Shown here: positions 7,885-14,163 of the stretch, in pieces | How positions within the stretch are numbered: the first letter of the stretch is position 1 | Layout: each line of letters starts with the position of its first letter | Source: CAYSRM01 sp964475205 | GTDB taxonomy: Bacteria; Verrucomicrobiota; Kiritimatiellia; UBA8416; CAYSRM01 | Direction of reading: 5' to 3' | DNA: 21,428 nucleotides | NCBI GenBank assembly: GCA_964475205.1 | Contig: CAYYVQ010000055.1 | Span: 1-21,428, forward strand | Translations under genes and position numbers: made by a program | Notes under the pieces: generated by a model | The model's input: only the letters and a program-made list of their open reading frames with translations | Databases searched by the model: none | What the model was told of the DNA's origin: nothing

Positions 7885-8676
7885 ATGATAGGAATTATTG
7901 GCATAGCGGCTCTTCTTACAATTCTGGGTCTTTCTTTACTTATCACCAGGCTTGCCACCGTGGCGCTGACCTTAACCGGTCTGTCTTACGAAGCTGCACG
8001 TTTCCAGGCCAGATCCGTTTTCACCGGTACAGGCTACACAACCAGCGAAGCGGAAACAGTTATGGAACATCCGGTCCGTCGACGGATCATAATGGCGTTA
8101 ATGTTGCTCAGAAGCGCAGGAATAGTTTCGATAATCCTGTCTCTTATACTTTCATTTATGGGCTCAAAACAGGACACTACAATGACGCGTTTGCTCTGGC
8201 TGGTGGGCGGGGTGGCGGCGCTTTGGTTGCTGTCTCTAAGCCGTGTCGTCGACAAGGCGCTCAGGAAATTGATGCAACGAGCGCTTACCCGGTGGACCAA
8301 TATGGAGGTCAGGGACTATGTTGGCTTGCTGAAACTATCCGGAGATTATGTGATAAGAGAATTGAAAATCAAAGAAGGGGACTGGCTGGCAGGCAAAAAC
8401 CTTACTTCATGCCGCCTGCGCGAAGAAGGAGTGACCATAATCGGGATATACAGGAGCAACGGAAGCTATGTTGGAGTGCCACAAGCGTTGACCAGGATAA
8501 AACCAGGCGATACTCTGATCCTTTACGGCCGCTCCGAACCTTTGAGCCAGCTTGACCAGCGCGAATCCGGGACAACAGGCGACAGGAAGCATCAGCAAGC
8601 CGTCAACGACCAACAACAGCAGATGAAGGAACAGAAGCGTCAGGAGGAAGCAGCAAGCGGCGAAAGTATCCAGTAA
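7885..8676 (+). CDS. Membrane protein with C-terminal TrkA-C (RCK_C) domain
   Basis: This protein has about 263 residues. It has a hydrophobic first segment directly after the start, then the conserved-looking stretch ARFQARSVFTGTGYTTSEAE. Two further membrane segments follow (about residues 68-91 and 102-116). The soluble C-terminal half (about 140-228) has the TrkA-C pattern LKIKEGDWLAGKNL ... IKPGDTLILYGRSE. A Gln-rich, charged tail of about 30 residues follows. TrkA-C domains bind ligands and gate K+ or other ion transporters. The NAD-binding RCK_N domain is absent. I recall small proteins of this architecture in many bacteria, and their function is not established. The frame extends upstream to a GTG at 7783, but the ATG at 7885 matches the family's usual N-terminus; its GGGAG is unusually close (2 nt). 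The gene is convergent with the response regulators. Confidence 0.75.
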   Translation: MIGIIGIAALLTILGLSLLITRLATVALTLTGLSYEAARFQARSVFTGTGYTTSEAETVMEHPVRRRIIMALMLLRSAGIVSIILSLILSFMGSKQDTTMTRLLWLVGGVAALWLLSLSRVVDKALRKLMQRALTRWTNMEVRDYVGLLKLSGDYVIRELKIKEGDWLAGKNLTSCRLREEGVTIIGIYRSNGSYVGVPQALTRIKPGDTLILYGRSEPLSQLDQRESGTTGDRKHQQAVNDQQQQMKEQKRQEEAASGESIQ

Positions 8677-8677
8677 A

Positions 8678-8723
8678 TAACCCGCATATCTCACAGCAGG
8701 AATTCCTTGAGATATGCGGGTTA
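8678..8723. terminator. Perfect 16-bp hairpin, shared bidirectional terminator; inverted pair of the dispersed repeat
   Basis: The arms 8678-8693 and 8708-8723 are exact reverse complements over 16 bp, with a 14-nt loop. It begins 1 bp after the TrkA-C stop and ends inside the stop codon of the minus-strand receiver gene, so it can terminate both convergent genes. T tracts are short. Each arm contains CCCGCATATCTCA, shared with the repeat at 13315-13349, so this is also a repeat-derived structure. Confidence 0.7.
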
Positions 8724-9122
8724 ATCTTCAAGCCGTCTTCCCATATATGTTTCTCCCTTGAGTACAGTTCGCATGGCCGGCAGAAGTTCCTCGTAAGCCT
8801 GGTCTTTTCTAACGTATCCAGTTACTCCTGACTGAAGAACAGCCTTTACCATGGTTTTGTTAGAGTGATTGGAAAGAGCAAGGATCTTTATGTCCGAATC
8901 AAACAGGGATATCTGTTTTGCCGCCTCAATGCCGCTTATCCCCGGCATAACAAGATCCATCACGATTAACGAGGGTTTCTTCTGCATTGCCAGCTTGACG
9001 CCGTCTTCTCCGTTTGACGCCTGGCCCACTACATCAAAATCATCCTCGTCCTCTATTATAGACGCCATTTCAGCCCTCGTGGCATCATGATCATCAACAA
9101 GTATTACACTTTTGGCCGTCAT
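8721..9122 (-). CDS. Receiver-only response regulator (truncated NarL-type)
   Basis: This 133-residue protein consists of a single CheY-like receiver domain. The acidic pocket is Asp10-Asp11, the phosphorylation site is Asp56 in IVMDLVMPG, the switch Ser is 84 and the Lys is 106. It aligns without gaps to the receiver of the next upstream gene: Asp56, Ser84, Lys106 and the AYEEL helix are all at identical positions. The two are therefore probably tandem duplicates. It stops just after the receiver (MGRRLED), exactly where the neighbour continues into its linker and HTH. Its stop codon lies in the arm of the 8678-8723 hairpin. It has no DNA-binding output, so it may act by protein contact or as a phosphate sink. 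GGAG sits 10 nt before the ATG. No histidine kinase is nearby. There are no chemotaxis genes, so I do not call it CheY. Confidence 0.88.
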   Translation of the reverse strand: MTAKSVILVDDHDATRAEMASIIEDEDDFDVVGQASNGEDGVKLAMQKKPSLIVMDLVMPGISGIEAAKQISLFDSDIKILALSNHSNKTMVKAVLQSGVTGYVRKDQAYEELLPAMRTVLKGETYMGRRLED

Positions 9123-9226
9123 TTACTCATCACTCCAGAATTCCGGCGTATCTTGACTTTTAATCTTAATGTGCAAATTTTATATTCGCAGGCACACTTT
9201 AACTATAAGGGCAAACCTGAATTTGA

Positions 9227-9241
9227 AAGACTAATAGTCTT
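9227..9241. promoter_or_regulatory. Perfect 15-nt palindrome between the two response regulators
   Basis: AAGACTAATAGTCTT is a perfect odd-length palindrome with arms AAGACTA/TAGTCTT around one base. It lies 11 bp downstream of the NarL-type gene and about 105 bp upstream of the receiver gene. A 1-nt loop and lack of a T tract argue against a terminator. An operator for a dimeric regulator, possibly the adjacent LuxR-type protein itself, is plausible but unproven. Confidence 0.3.
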
Positions 9242-9252
9242 ATAGAGGAAAC

Positions 9253-9912
9253 TCACGCATCGACAGAGGTAATGCCTTCTCGGATAGCATACTTCGTCAG
9301 TTCCGCAACACTGTGGAGGTTCAGCTTTTCCATAATATTCCGGCGGTGTGTCTCGATTGTTTTGACGCTGACACTCATCGAGTCGGCCATTTCCTTTGTG
9401 GTTTTGCCTTCCGCAAGCTGCTGAAGAACTTCCCGCTCTCTTGCAGTGAGAACTACAAAAGCGGGATTATCGCTGAGTGAAGAAGAGAGTTCAACGTAAT
9501 CATCCACTACGCCCCTGGCAATGTCAGGGCTGAGATATTTTTTGCCTTTCATTACCTCCCCGACGGCGCGAGTCAGTTCTTCGTATGCGCGTTTTTTAAG
9601 AACATAGGCAGAAGCTCCAGCCGAAAGCATTTCGCGCACAAATTCCTTGTTGGCATAGCCGGACAGGGCTACAACCTTGGTATTCGGGTTGTCGGCAACT
9701 ATTTTTCGAGTTGCCTCGATGCCATTCAAGTCAGGCATGGAAACATCCATTATCACAATATGCACTCCCGACGTTCTGGCCATTTCAACTGTTTGTTCGC
9801 CGTTTTCCGCTTCGCCAATCACTTCTATCGACGATTCTTTTTCAAACAAAGATTTCAGACCTTCCCTCATCATCTCGTGGTCGTCTGCTATCAGGAGTCT
9901 TATTTTAGACAT
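9253..9912 (-). CDS. NarL/FixJ-family response regulator with LuxR-type HTH
   Basis: This 219-residue two-domain regulator has a receiver at residues 1-125 (Asp10-Asp11, phosphoacceptor Asp56 in IVIMDVSMPD, Ser84, Lys106). A LuxR/GerE helix-turn-helix lies at about 153-215 (LTAREREVLQQLAEGKTTKE ... VSVKTIETHRRNIMEKL). It should bind DNA as a dimer after phosphorylation by a sensor kinase and alter transcription. The length is typical. AAGG lies upstream of the ATG at about 9 nt. It is followed by the receiver-only paralogue. The cognate kinase is not in the window, so the signal is unknown. The neighbouring stress and envelope genes are candidate targets by proximity only. Confidence 0.94.
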   Translation of the reverse strand: MSKIRLLIADDHEMMREGLKSLFEKESSIEVIGEAENGEQTVEMARTSGVHIVIMDVSMPDLNGIEATRKIVADNPNTKVVALSGYANKEFVREMLSAGASAYVLKKRAYEELTRAVGEVMKGKKYLSPDIARGVVDDYVELSSSLSDNPAFVVLTAREREVLQQLAEGKTTKEMADSMSVSVKTIETHRRNIMEKLNLHSVAELTKYAIREGITSVDA

Positions 9913-10028
9913 TACTCACCGCCTTTGTTATTTTGTCTTCAGAACCGACTTTAATAGTAGGTAAGAAAATATTCCATTCCCGCTCCCGTTAAAATCAGGA
10001 TCAACCCTACTTAAAGGTTCGAAAAGTC

Positions 10029-10050
10029 TTAACCCGCATATAAGGCTCAC
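10029..10050 (+). repeat. Partial copy of dispersed intergenic element
   Basis: TTAACCCGCATAT followed by AAGGCTCAC resembles the start of the repeat seen at 8678 and 13315, with a short insertion before CTCAC. It lies in the 181-bp gap between the PRC-barrel and NarL-type genes, which otherwise shows no gene. A short AGCCC/GGGCT stem (about 10074-10094) abuts the PRC-gene stop. Confidence 0.35.
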
Positions 10051-10093
10051 ACCCGAATAGCGCGGAGATAAGCCCTGCTAAGCGCCATTGGGC

Positions 10094-10825
10094 TCAGACT
10101 CCGAAATGTTCCCGTATCCTTTGTTCAAATTCGTTTGAAACAGCAGCCAGGGATTCGTACTCGGGAGCAGACTTGATTTGTTCGGCAGGCGGTTCGAGAA
10201 CAAATTCATTCGAAGACCAGCTTACTTTTTCGATCTTTTCTATTGGTACCAGAACTTCTCTGCCGCCAAACCATTTCCTGGTATCGACCAGAATGTACCG
10301 GATAGCATGGTCGCTTTCGTTATAGACCAGGCTTGCAACATGCCCCGAGCCGCCGTTCCTTGCGTGTACCGAGTATCCGGTAACCTCTTCAACACTTCGC
10401 AGCCGTGATTCTTTCTGGGCACGCTTTTCGGTGGCCTCTTTGCTTTCCCTGCCGGCTTCGGCGGAAATATTCCGGTTTATATAAGGAGGTAACAGTTCCT
10501 TGGTCCAATAGGGGGTCCAATTCCAATATTTGGCAAGAAGCAGTTCAGCCCCTCGCGAAATAGGCAACTCGGTTTTCAAGTCGGGGCTTTCAATGACACT
10601 CTTGCCGTCTACCGACACGAATATGTTTTCATTATCATCGTCAATACTTTCAAGCGCTTCGAACGACAGGAGAACGTTGCGATAAGAAAGCCATTTTCCT
10701 CCCTCCACCACAAGATACCTGAGCTTCCATGAGTCTTCGTCGAAAAAAACTGCGACAACCTTTCCCGATTCGCTGCTTGAAGTTTTCAAATCATAACCCA
10801 CAAGCGAGTTGGCATGTCTCAGCAT
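10094..10825 (-). CDS. Protein with two PRC-barrel domains
   Basis: This soluble protein has about 243 residues and two PRC-barrel-like beta domains. The first (about 5-80) contains SLVGYDLKTSSSESGKVV and RYLVVEGGKWL. The second (about 125-205) contains EEVTGYSVHARNG, GHVASLVYN and RYILVDTRKWFGGREVLVP. The pattern 'variable region - DW.IRYLVVDT..W..GR.VLV' is typical of stand-alone PRC-barrel proteins, which are common in stress-associated clusters and of largely unknown function. The frame extends to 10882, but the ATG at 10825 is preceded by a strong AAGGAGG at about 8 nt, and the extension is unlike the family. No signal peptide is seen. A strong terminator separates it from the upstream BON gene, so it probably has its own promoter. 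Confidence 0.85.
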   Translation of the reverse strand: MLRHANSLVGYDLKTSSSESGKVVAVFFDEDSWKLRYLVVEGGKWLSYRNVLLSFEALESIDDDNENIFVSVDGKSVIESPDLKTELPISRGAELLLAKYWNWTPYWTKELLPPYINRNISAEAGRESKEATEKRAQKESRLRSVEEVTGYSVHARNGGSGHVASLVYNESDHAIRYILVDTRKWFGGREVLVPIEKIEKVSWSSNEFVLEPPAEQIKSAPEYESLAAVSNEFEQRIREHFGV

Positions 10826-10923
10826 ATCCTTTTCCTCCTTGATATAACCGGCCTTTTCATATTTTCCAAACCTATACGACACATATAAAACCCGCTATAA
10901 GCCGGGATGTCAAACCTTGAAAA

Positions 10924-10954
10924 GATTCGGAGGGCCTGTCCGGCCCTCCGAATC
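10924..10954 (-). terminator. Rho-independent terminator for the BON gene
   Basis: GATTCGGAGGGCC (10924-10936) pairs perfectly with 10942-10954, a 13-bp GC-rich stem with a 5-nt loop. On the minus strand the stem is followed by TTTTC. It lies about 35 bp after the BON-gene stop. A second small stem, CCTGC/GCAGG at 10954-10978, sits just before it. Confidence 0.8.
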
Positions 10955-10988
10955 CTGCTGAACCCTGTGTTTTGCAGGCTGTTACTTT

Positions 10989-12515
10989 CTATTCGTACGG
11001 TTCATATTCAGGGCCGTAATAGCCGGGGCCATGAAATGCAGGTGAGCCGTAATAACCCGGTCCGTAAGGTCCATATTGCGGATAATCAACTGCCAGGTTG
11101 TTTTTGACGTCTTTTGCCCCGCCCTGGTAAGCGTTTTTCTCTGCGTCTTCGCGCGCGCTCCAGGAATCAACGGTCCCGCTCAGGGTTACTAAGCCTTCAT
11201 GAACGGTAATGGCAATGTTGTCTTCGTTAACGAAGGGGCTCCATTCAAGCTGATCCCTCACATCGCTGCGAATTTCCCGATCCGGCTTCCATATCCACTG
11301 GTGATCGAAATCAAGGTTATTGACAACGCCTACAACGCCCTTAGTCTTTTCAGCCACTCGTTCAGCTTCATTTTTCTCGAACGAAGTGTTGACGTTTCCG
11401 GAAAGATAGACCCAGCCCTGTCTGGATTCAACCGCGATCTGGTAGCTTTCCGTGTAGGGATTCTGCACCAGGGCATTTGTAACACGGTCCTCGAGTTCCT
11501 CGTTTTCAGGTGTTTCAGGCCTTACTTTTATATGATTCTTGACGCGCCAGACGCCGTGTGTGTTTCGAGCGTCTTTTTCGGCCGCTTTCTTTGCCGTCAG
11601 GTTGTCCACCTTGCCGTTCAAAGTTACCGTCCCGTCATCTGCCTGAACATCGACCTTGAAAGACACCAACCTCGGGTCGTACACAAATGCGTCATTGACC
11701 GCTTCTTCTATCTGTTCGTCAGTCATTGTTCCGTATTTTCGTGTGCGTCGCATCTTGTCGCGAGCCCAGGATTTTACCTTGATGCCGTCAGCTTCTACGA
11801 CTGTAACGCCCGCAACCCAGGCATTGTCAATGGCCTGGTTCTTCTCCTGTAGACTGCCGGCCGTGCCCGAGAGTTCAACTTCTCCGTCGTCAACTTCCAC
11901 ATTCAACATGTAGTCATCCACGCGCACGTCGTTTTCAAGGCGCTTTTCGATCTCGTTTTTGATTTCGGTGTCTGTGCGTTTTATGTCGTAGTCCACTATG
12001 ATGTTGTTTGTTATGGATTTGACGCCTTGAATACCTTTGGCAACGGATGCTGCGAGTTCCTTTTCCGCGTATGAGTCGGCGCTGCCGGTCAGTGTAACAT
12101 TGCCGTCGTCAACGGCAACGTCGACATCATAGGATTCAGTCGCCGGATCGCGCATGAGCGCTTCTTTCACCGCCTGTTTCAGTTCTTTGTTGCTTCGCAT
12201 CTGGACAGGTTCCACCTTGATCCTGTTGATTATGGCGCGAACGCCGACTGTAGCAGCAGCCATGGCTTCGGCTCGATCTTTTGCGAGCAGGTTGTCTACG
12301 GCTCCGGTCAGGGTGACTATACCGTCCTGTGTGGATACGTCGATGTTGTTAGCGTTTACAGCGTCATCAATCCACATCTCGGTGTTTATGGCGCTGGTAA
12401 TCTCGCTGTCCAGGGCTTCTTCTCCCTGGGCGCTAACCGCAAAACCGCCCGCAAGCAATACCCAGACAGCAAGAGCTCCAGCCAATGCTGTTTTATTCTT
12501 TGTTCTCATGTTCAT
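10989..12515 (-). CDS. Secreted protein with six tandem BON domains
   Basis: This 508-residue protein begins with a Sec-type signal peptide: a basic start, a hydrophobic core at about 10-27 and a likely cleavage near AVSA-QG. Six BON repeats follow at about 35-103, 108-175, 181-247, 264-332, 337-404 and 411-477. Each has the pattern helix - 'v.v.dG.VtLsG.vd....k..ae..a....GV..v.N.i.v'. The C-terminal tail is rich in Gly, Tyr and Pro (GPYGPGYYG-like repeats). BON domains bind phospholipid or associate with the envelope, as in OsmY (two BON) and DolP. A periplasmic, membrane-protective role is likely. Two or three BON domains are usual, so six is high. GGGAG lies 8 nt before the first ATG; a second ATG is two codons later. 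It is followed by a strong terminator. Confidence 0.93.
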   Translation of the reverse strand: MNMRTKNKTALAGALAVWVLLAGGFAVSAQGEEALDSEITSAINTEMWIDDAVNANNIDVSTQDGIVTLTGAVDNLLAKDRAEAMAAATVGVRAIINRIKVEPVQMRSNKELKQAVKEALMRDPATESYDVDVAVDDGNVTLTGSADSYAEKELAASVAKGIQGVKSITNNIIVDYDIKRTDTEIKNEIEKRLENDVRVDDYMLNVEVDDGEVELSGTAGSLQEKNQAIDNAWVAGVTVVEADGIKVKSWARDKMRRTRKYGTMTDEQIEEAVNDAFVYDPRLVSFKVDVQADDGTVTLNGKVDNLTAKKAAEKDARNTHGVWRVKNHIKVRPETPENEELEDRVTNALVQNPYTESYQIAVESRQGWVYLSGNVNTSFEKNEAERVAEKTKGVVGVVNNLDFDHQWIWKPDREIRSDVRDQLEWSPFVNEDNIAITVHEGLVTLSGTVDSWSAREDAEKNAYQGGAKDVKNNLAVDYPQYGPYGPGYYGSPAFHGPGYYGPEYEPYE

Positions 12516-12549
12516 AGATCTGTCTCCCTGTCTTTTCTCTTATTAATTC

Positions 12550-12633
12550 TCACGCTCGATTTTTTAAGCAAGATATGTTCCGGGTAACTATCTCACCTCC
12601 TTTCGCAACAACTTGTTTCAGTACTTCCATCAT
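12550..12633 (-). CDS. Possible 27-residue small ORF upstream of the BON gene
   Basis: A short frame starts at a double ATG and runs 27 codons to TGA, ending 34 bp before the BON start. The peptide begins MMEVLKQVVAKGG and ends in a basic segment with one Cys. The evidence is weak: only CGAGA precedes the ATG, and the length could be chance. A very strong Shine-Dalgarno-like AAAGGAGGTG lies inside the frame with no usable start codon after it. It may be a leader peptide, an untranslated 5' region, or nothing. The rest of the gap 12516-12740 shows no gene. Confidence 0.2.
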   Translation of the reverse strand: MMEVLKQVVAKGGEIVTRNISCLKNRA

Positions 12634-12740
12634 TCTCGTTTAATGCCCATGATGCTGGACTCAGCCCGTTTTGCTATCGGGTTTCTCACTCATTGTTGCG
12701 TTCGCATTTCCACAAACGGAGCTTCCGGAAACCTTTACTG

Positions 12741-13184
12741 TCATTCAGGTATTTCTCCGCGCAACCGGTCCTCAATCTCCGCGGCCTTCAACTGCGCAAG
12801 GTTCTTGTTTATCTCTTTGACAATCATCTTTTTCGCCGGATCGCTCAGCGACTTGCGCAATTCGCCCAGGAACGCCGGGGAAGCCGCAACGACCAGTTGC
12901 TCGAAGCGGTTCTTCGTCCGGCCCTGATCAATTATTTCTGCTATCTGCCTGCTGAGTTTCCTGGCTTCATGTTCTTTTGGACCTTCGCTCTGGCTCATTG
13001 AATGGCGCCCGGGGCCCACGCTGTCAAAAGTTGTTCCCGGTCCATCCGTATTGATTTCCACCTCGTGCTCCCGAGATTGCTCGTGGACAAGATCCTTGAT
13101 TTCGCGCCATTCACCGCTGTCAGGTTCTACCGAGAAGATCCTCGCCCTGGCGCTTTCTGCTACAATAACCCAGGTTTTAACCAT
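12741..13184 (-). CDS. Host_attach-family protein (baeRF-like)
   Basis: This protein has about 147 residues and matches the 'protein required for attachment to host cells' family. It has the N-terminal strand TWVIVAESARARIF, a central polar region with HEVEINTDGPG, an EHEARKLSRQIAEII helix, the characteristic LVVAASPAFLGELRKSL strand-helix, and the C-terminal KEINKNLAQLKAAEIEDRL. The family name comes from early Agrobacterium work. The fold resembles eRF1 domain 2, so some members may contact ribosomes or RNA; most are of unknown function. The frame extends to 13325, but the ATG at 13184 has AGGAGG 9 nt upstream and starts exactly at the family's first strand. It lies upstream of the BON and PRC genes on the same strand. 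Confidence 0.88.
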   Translation of the reverse strand: MVKTWVIVAESARARIFSVEPDSGEWREIKDLVHEQSREHEVEINTDGPGTTFDSVGPGRHSMSQSEGPKEHEARKLSRQIAEIIDQGRTKNRFEQLVVAASPAFLGELRKSLSDPAKKMIVKEINKNLAQLKAAEIEDRLRGEIPE

Positions 13185-13314
13185 TGTTCTTATCCTCCTG
13201 TGTCCGGTTATGTTTCTATCTTTTCCCTGAGTAAACCAGGACCGAAGTAGAAGCGCTATAAGGAGACAGCAGAGATTCGTCTTCGGAAAACATGACCCTG
13301 TATTCGGCAAATGC

Positions 13315-13349
13315 TTAGCCCGCATATCTCACAAAATTTCGTAGCGAGA
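13315..13349 (+). repeat. Full copy of dispersed intergenic element
   Basis: This copy carries the 14-nt core CCCGCATATCTCAC (13319-13332), identical to 8681-8694. It is followed by AAAATTTC and GTAGCGAGA, the latter shared with the minus-strand copy at 3767-3787. The similarity may continue a little further (GCCTGGAGAGCGCTCC). It lies in the 219-bp gap between the DUF72 and host-attachment genes. No other feature is seen in that gap. Confidence 0.55.
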
Positions 13350-13403
13350 GCCTGGAGAGCGCTCCTGTGGGGGTGCAAATTGATAAAAGGCCGGAGCAGC
13401 CGT

Positions 13404-14144
13404 CTACAGCCTCTGTTCTACGAACCGCTTGAGATCCAGCGCATTTCGCGGAGCAAAGCCTTGCGCATCGTTATTGAAGAAGGCATACACATCAGCGCCT
13501 TCAGACAGGTATTCGGCAATTTTATCGGCCCTGGCCGAAAGGAACCGGGAGCTGTAACTGCCCTGGTAATGATTCCCGTGAAAACGAAGATACGTCCAGC
13601 CGGTGGTCACTATTTCGGGGTGGTCTCCGATCATATCATGAACACACAGCGCTGCACTATGCTCGCGTAGAACGTCAAAGACTTCCTCGCAAAGCCAATC
13701 TGGGTTGCGAAACTCGATTGCCCAGCGCTGGTCTTTCGGGACTGCTTCCAGAAATGTCCTGAGCCGGGCAATGTTCAGGCCCCAGTTGGGTTTGAGTTGC
13801 ACAAGAATTGGGCCTAACTTCTCCTGCAATGCCGCGGACCGCTCCATGAACATGCCGATAGCGCTTTCCGGATCTTTGAGACATTTTAAATGCGAGCCGT
13901 AACGGCTGAATTTGAGGACATAAAGAAAATCCGAAGGTGCGTCAGTCCGCCATTTGCTGAATGTATCCTTTTCGGGAAGATTGTAAAAAGTGTTGTTTAT
14001 TTCAACGGTATCAAAATGCTTGCAGTAATGTTTAAACCACTTCTTTTTCGGCATGTCCACCGGGTAGAAAACGCCTTTCCAGTGATTGTACTGGTAGCCG
14101 GAAGTGCCAACACGCAGTTTTCCCTCTTTTTTCTTTGCTGTCAT
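13404..14144 (-). CDS. DUF72 (YecE-like) TIM-barrel protein
   Basis: This protein of about 246 residues belongs to the DUF72/YecE family. It has the N-terminal signature VGTSGYQYNHWKGVFYP, then FDTVEINNTFYNLPEKDTF, LKFSRYGSHLK, ILVQLKPNW, WAIEFRNPDW, YLRFHG and the C-terminal AFFNNDAQGFAPRNA. The fold is a TIM barrel. No reaction has been firmly assigned to the family that I know of. I chose the ATG at 14144, with AAGGA 7 nt upstream, over the frame's earlier start at 14180, which would overlap ligA. Its start lies about 20 bp after the ligA stop, so it is very probably the last gene of the mutM-polX-ligA operon. That placement hints at a nucleic-acid-related role, but this is inference. Confidence 0.9.
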   Translation of the reverse strand: MTAKKKEGKLRVGTSGYQYNHWKGVFYPVDMPKKKWFKHYCKHFDTVEINNTFYNLPEKDTFSKWRTDAPSDFLYVLKFSRYGSHLKCLKDPESAIGMFMERSAALQEKLGPILVQLKPNWGLNIARLRTFLEAVPKDQRWAIEFRNPDWLCEEVFDVLREHSAALCVHDMIGDHPEIVTTGWTYLRFHGNHYQGSYSSRFLSARADKIAEYLSEGADVYAFFNNDAQGFAPRNALDLKRFVEQRL

Positions 14145-14163
14145 CCAGTTTTCCTTTCCGTAT

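Noticed and set aside
8721..9122. Receiver-only protein as a chemotaxis CheY
   Set aside because: No chemotaxis genes are nearby, and it is collinear with the adjacent NarL-type receiver, so truncation or duplication is the better explanation.
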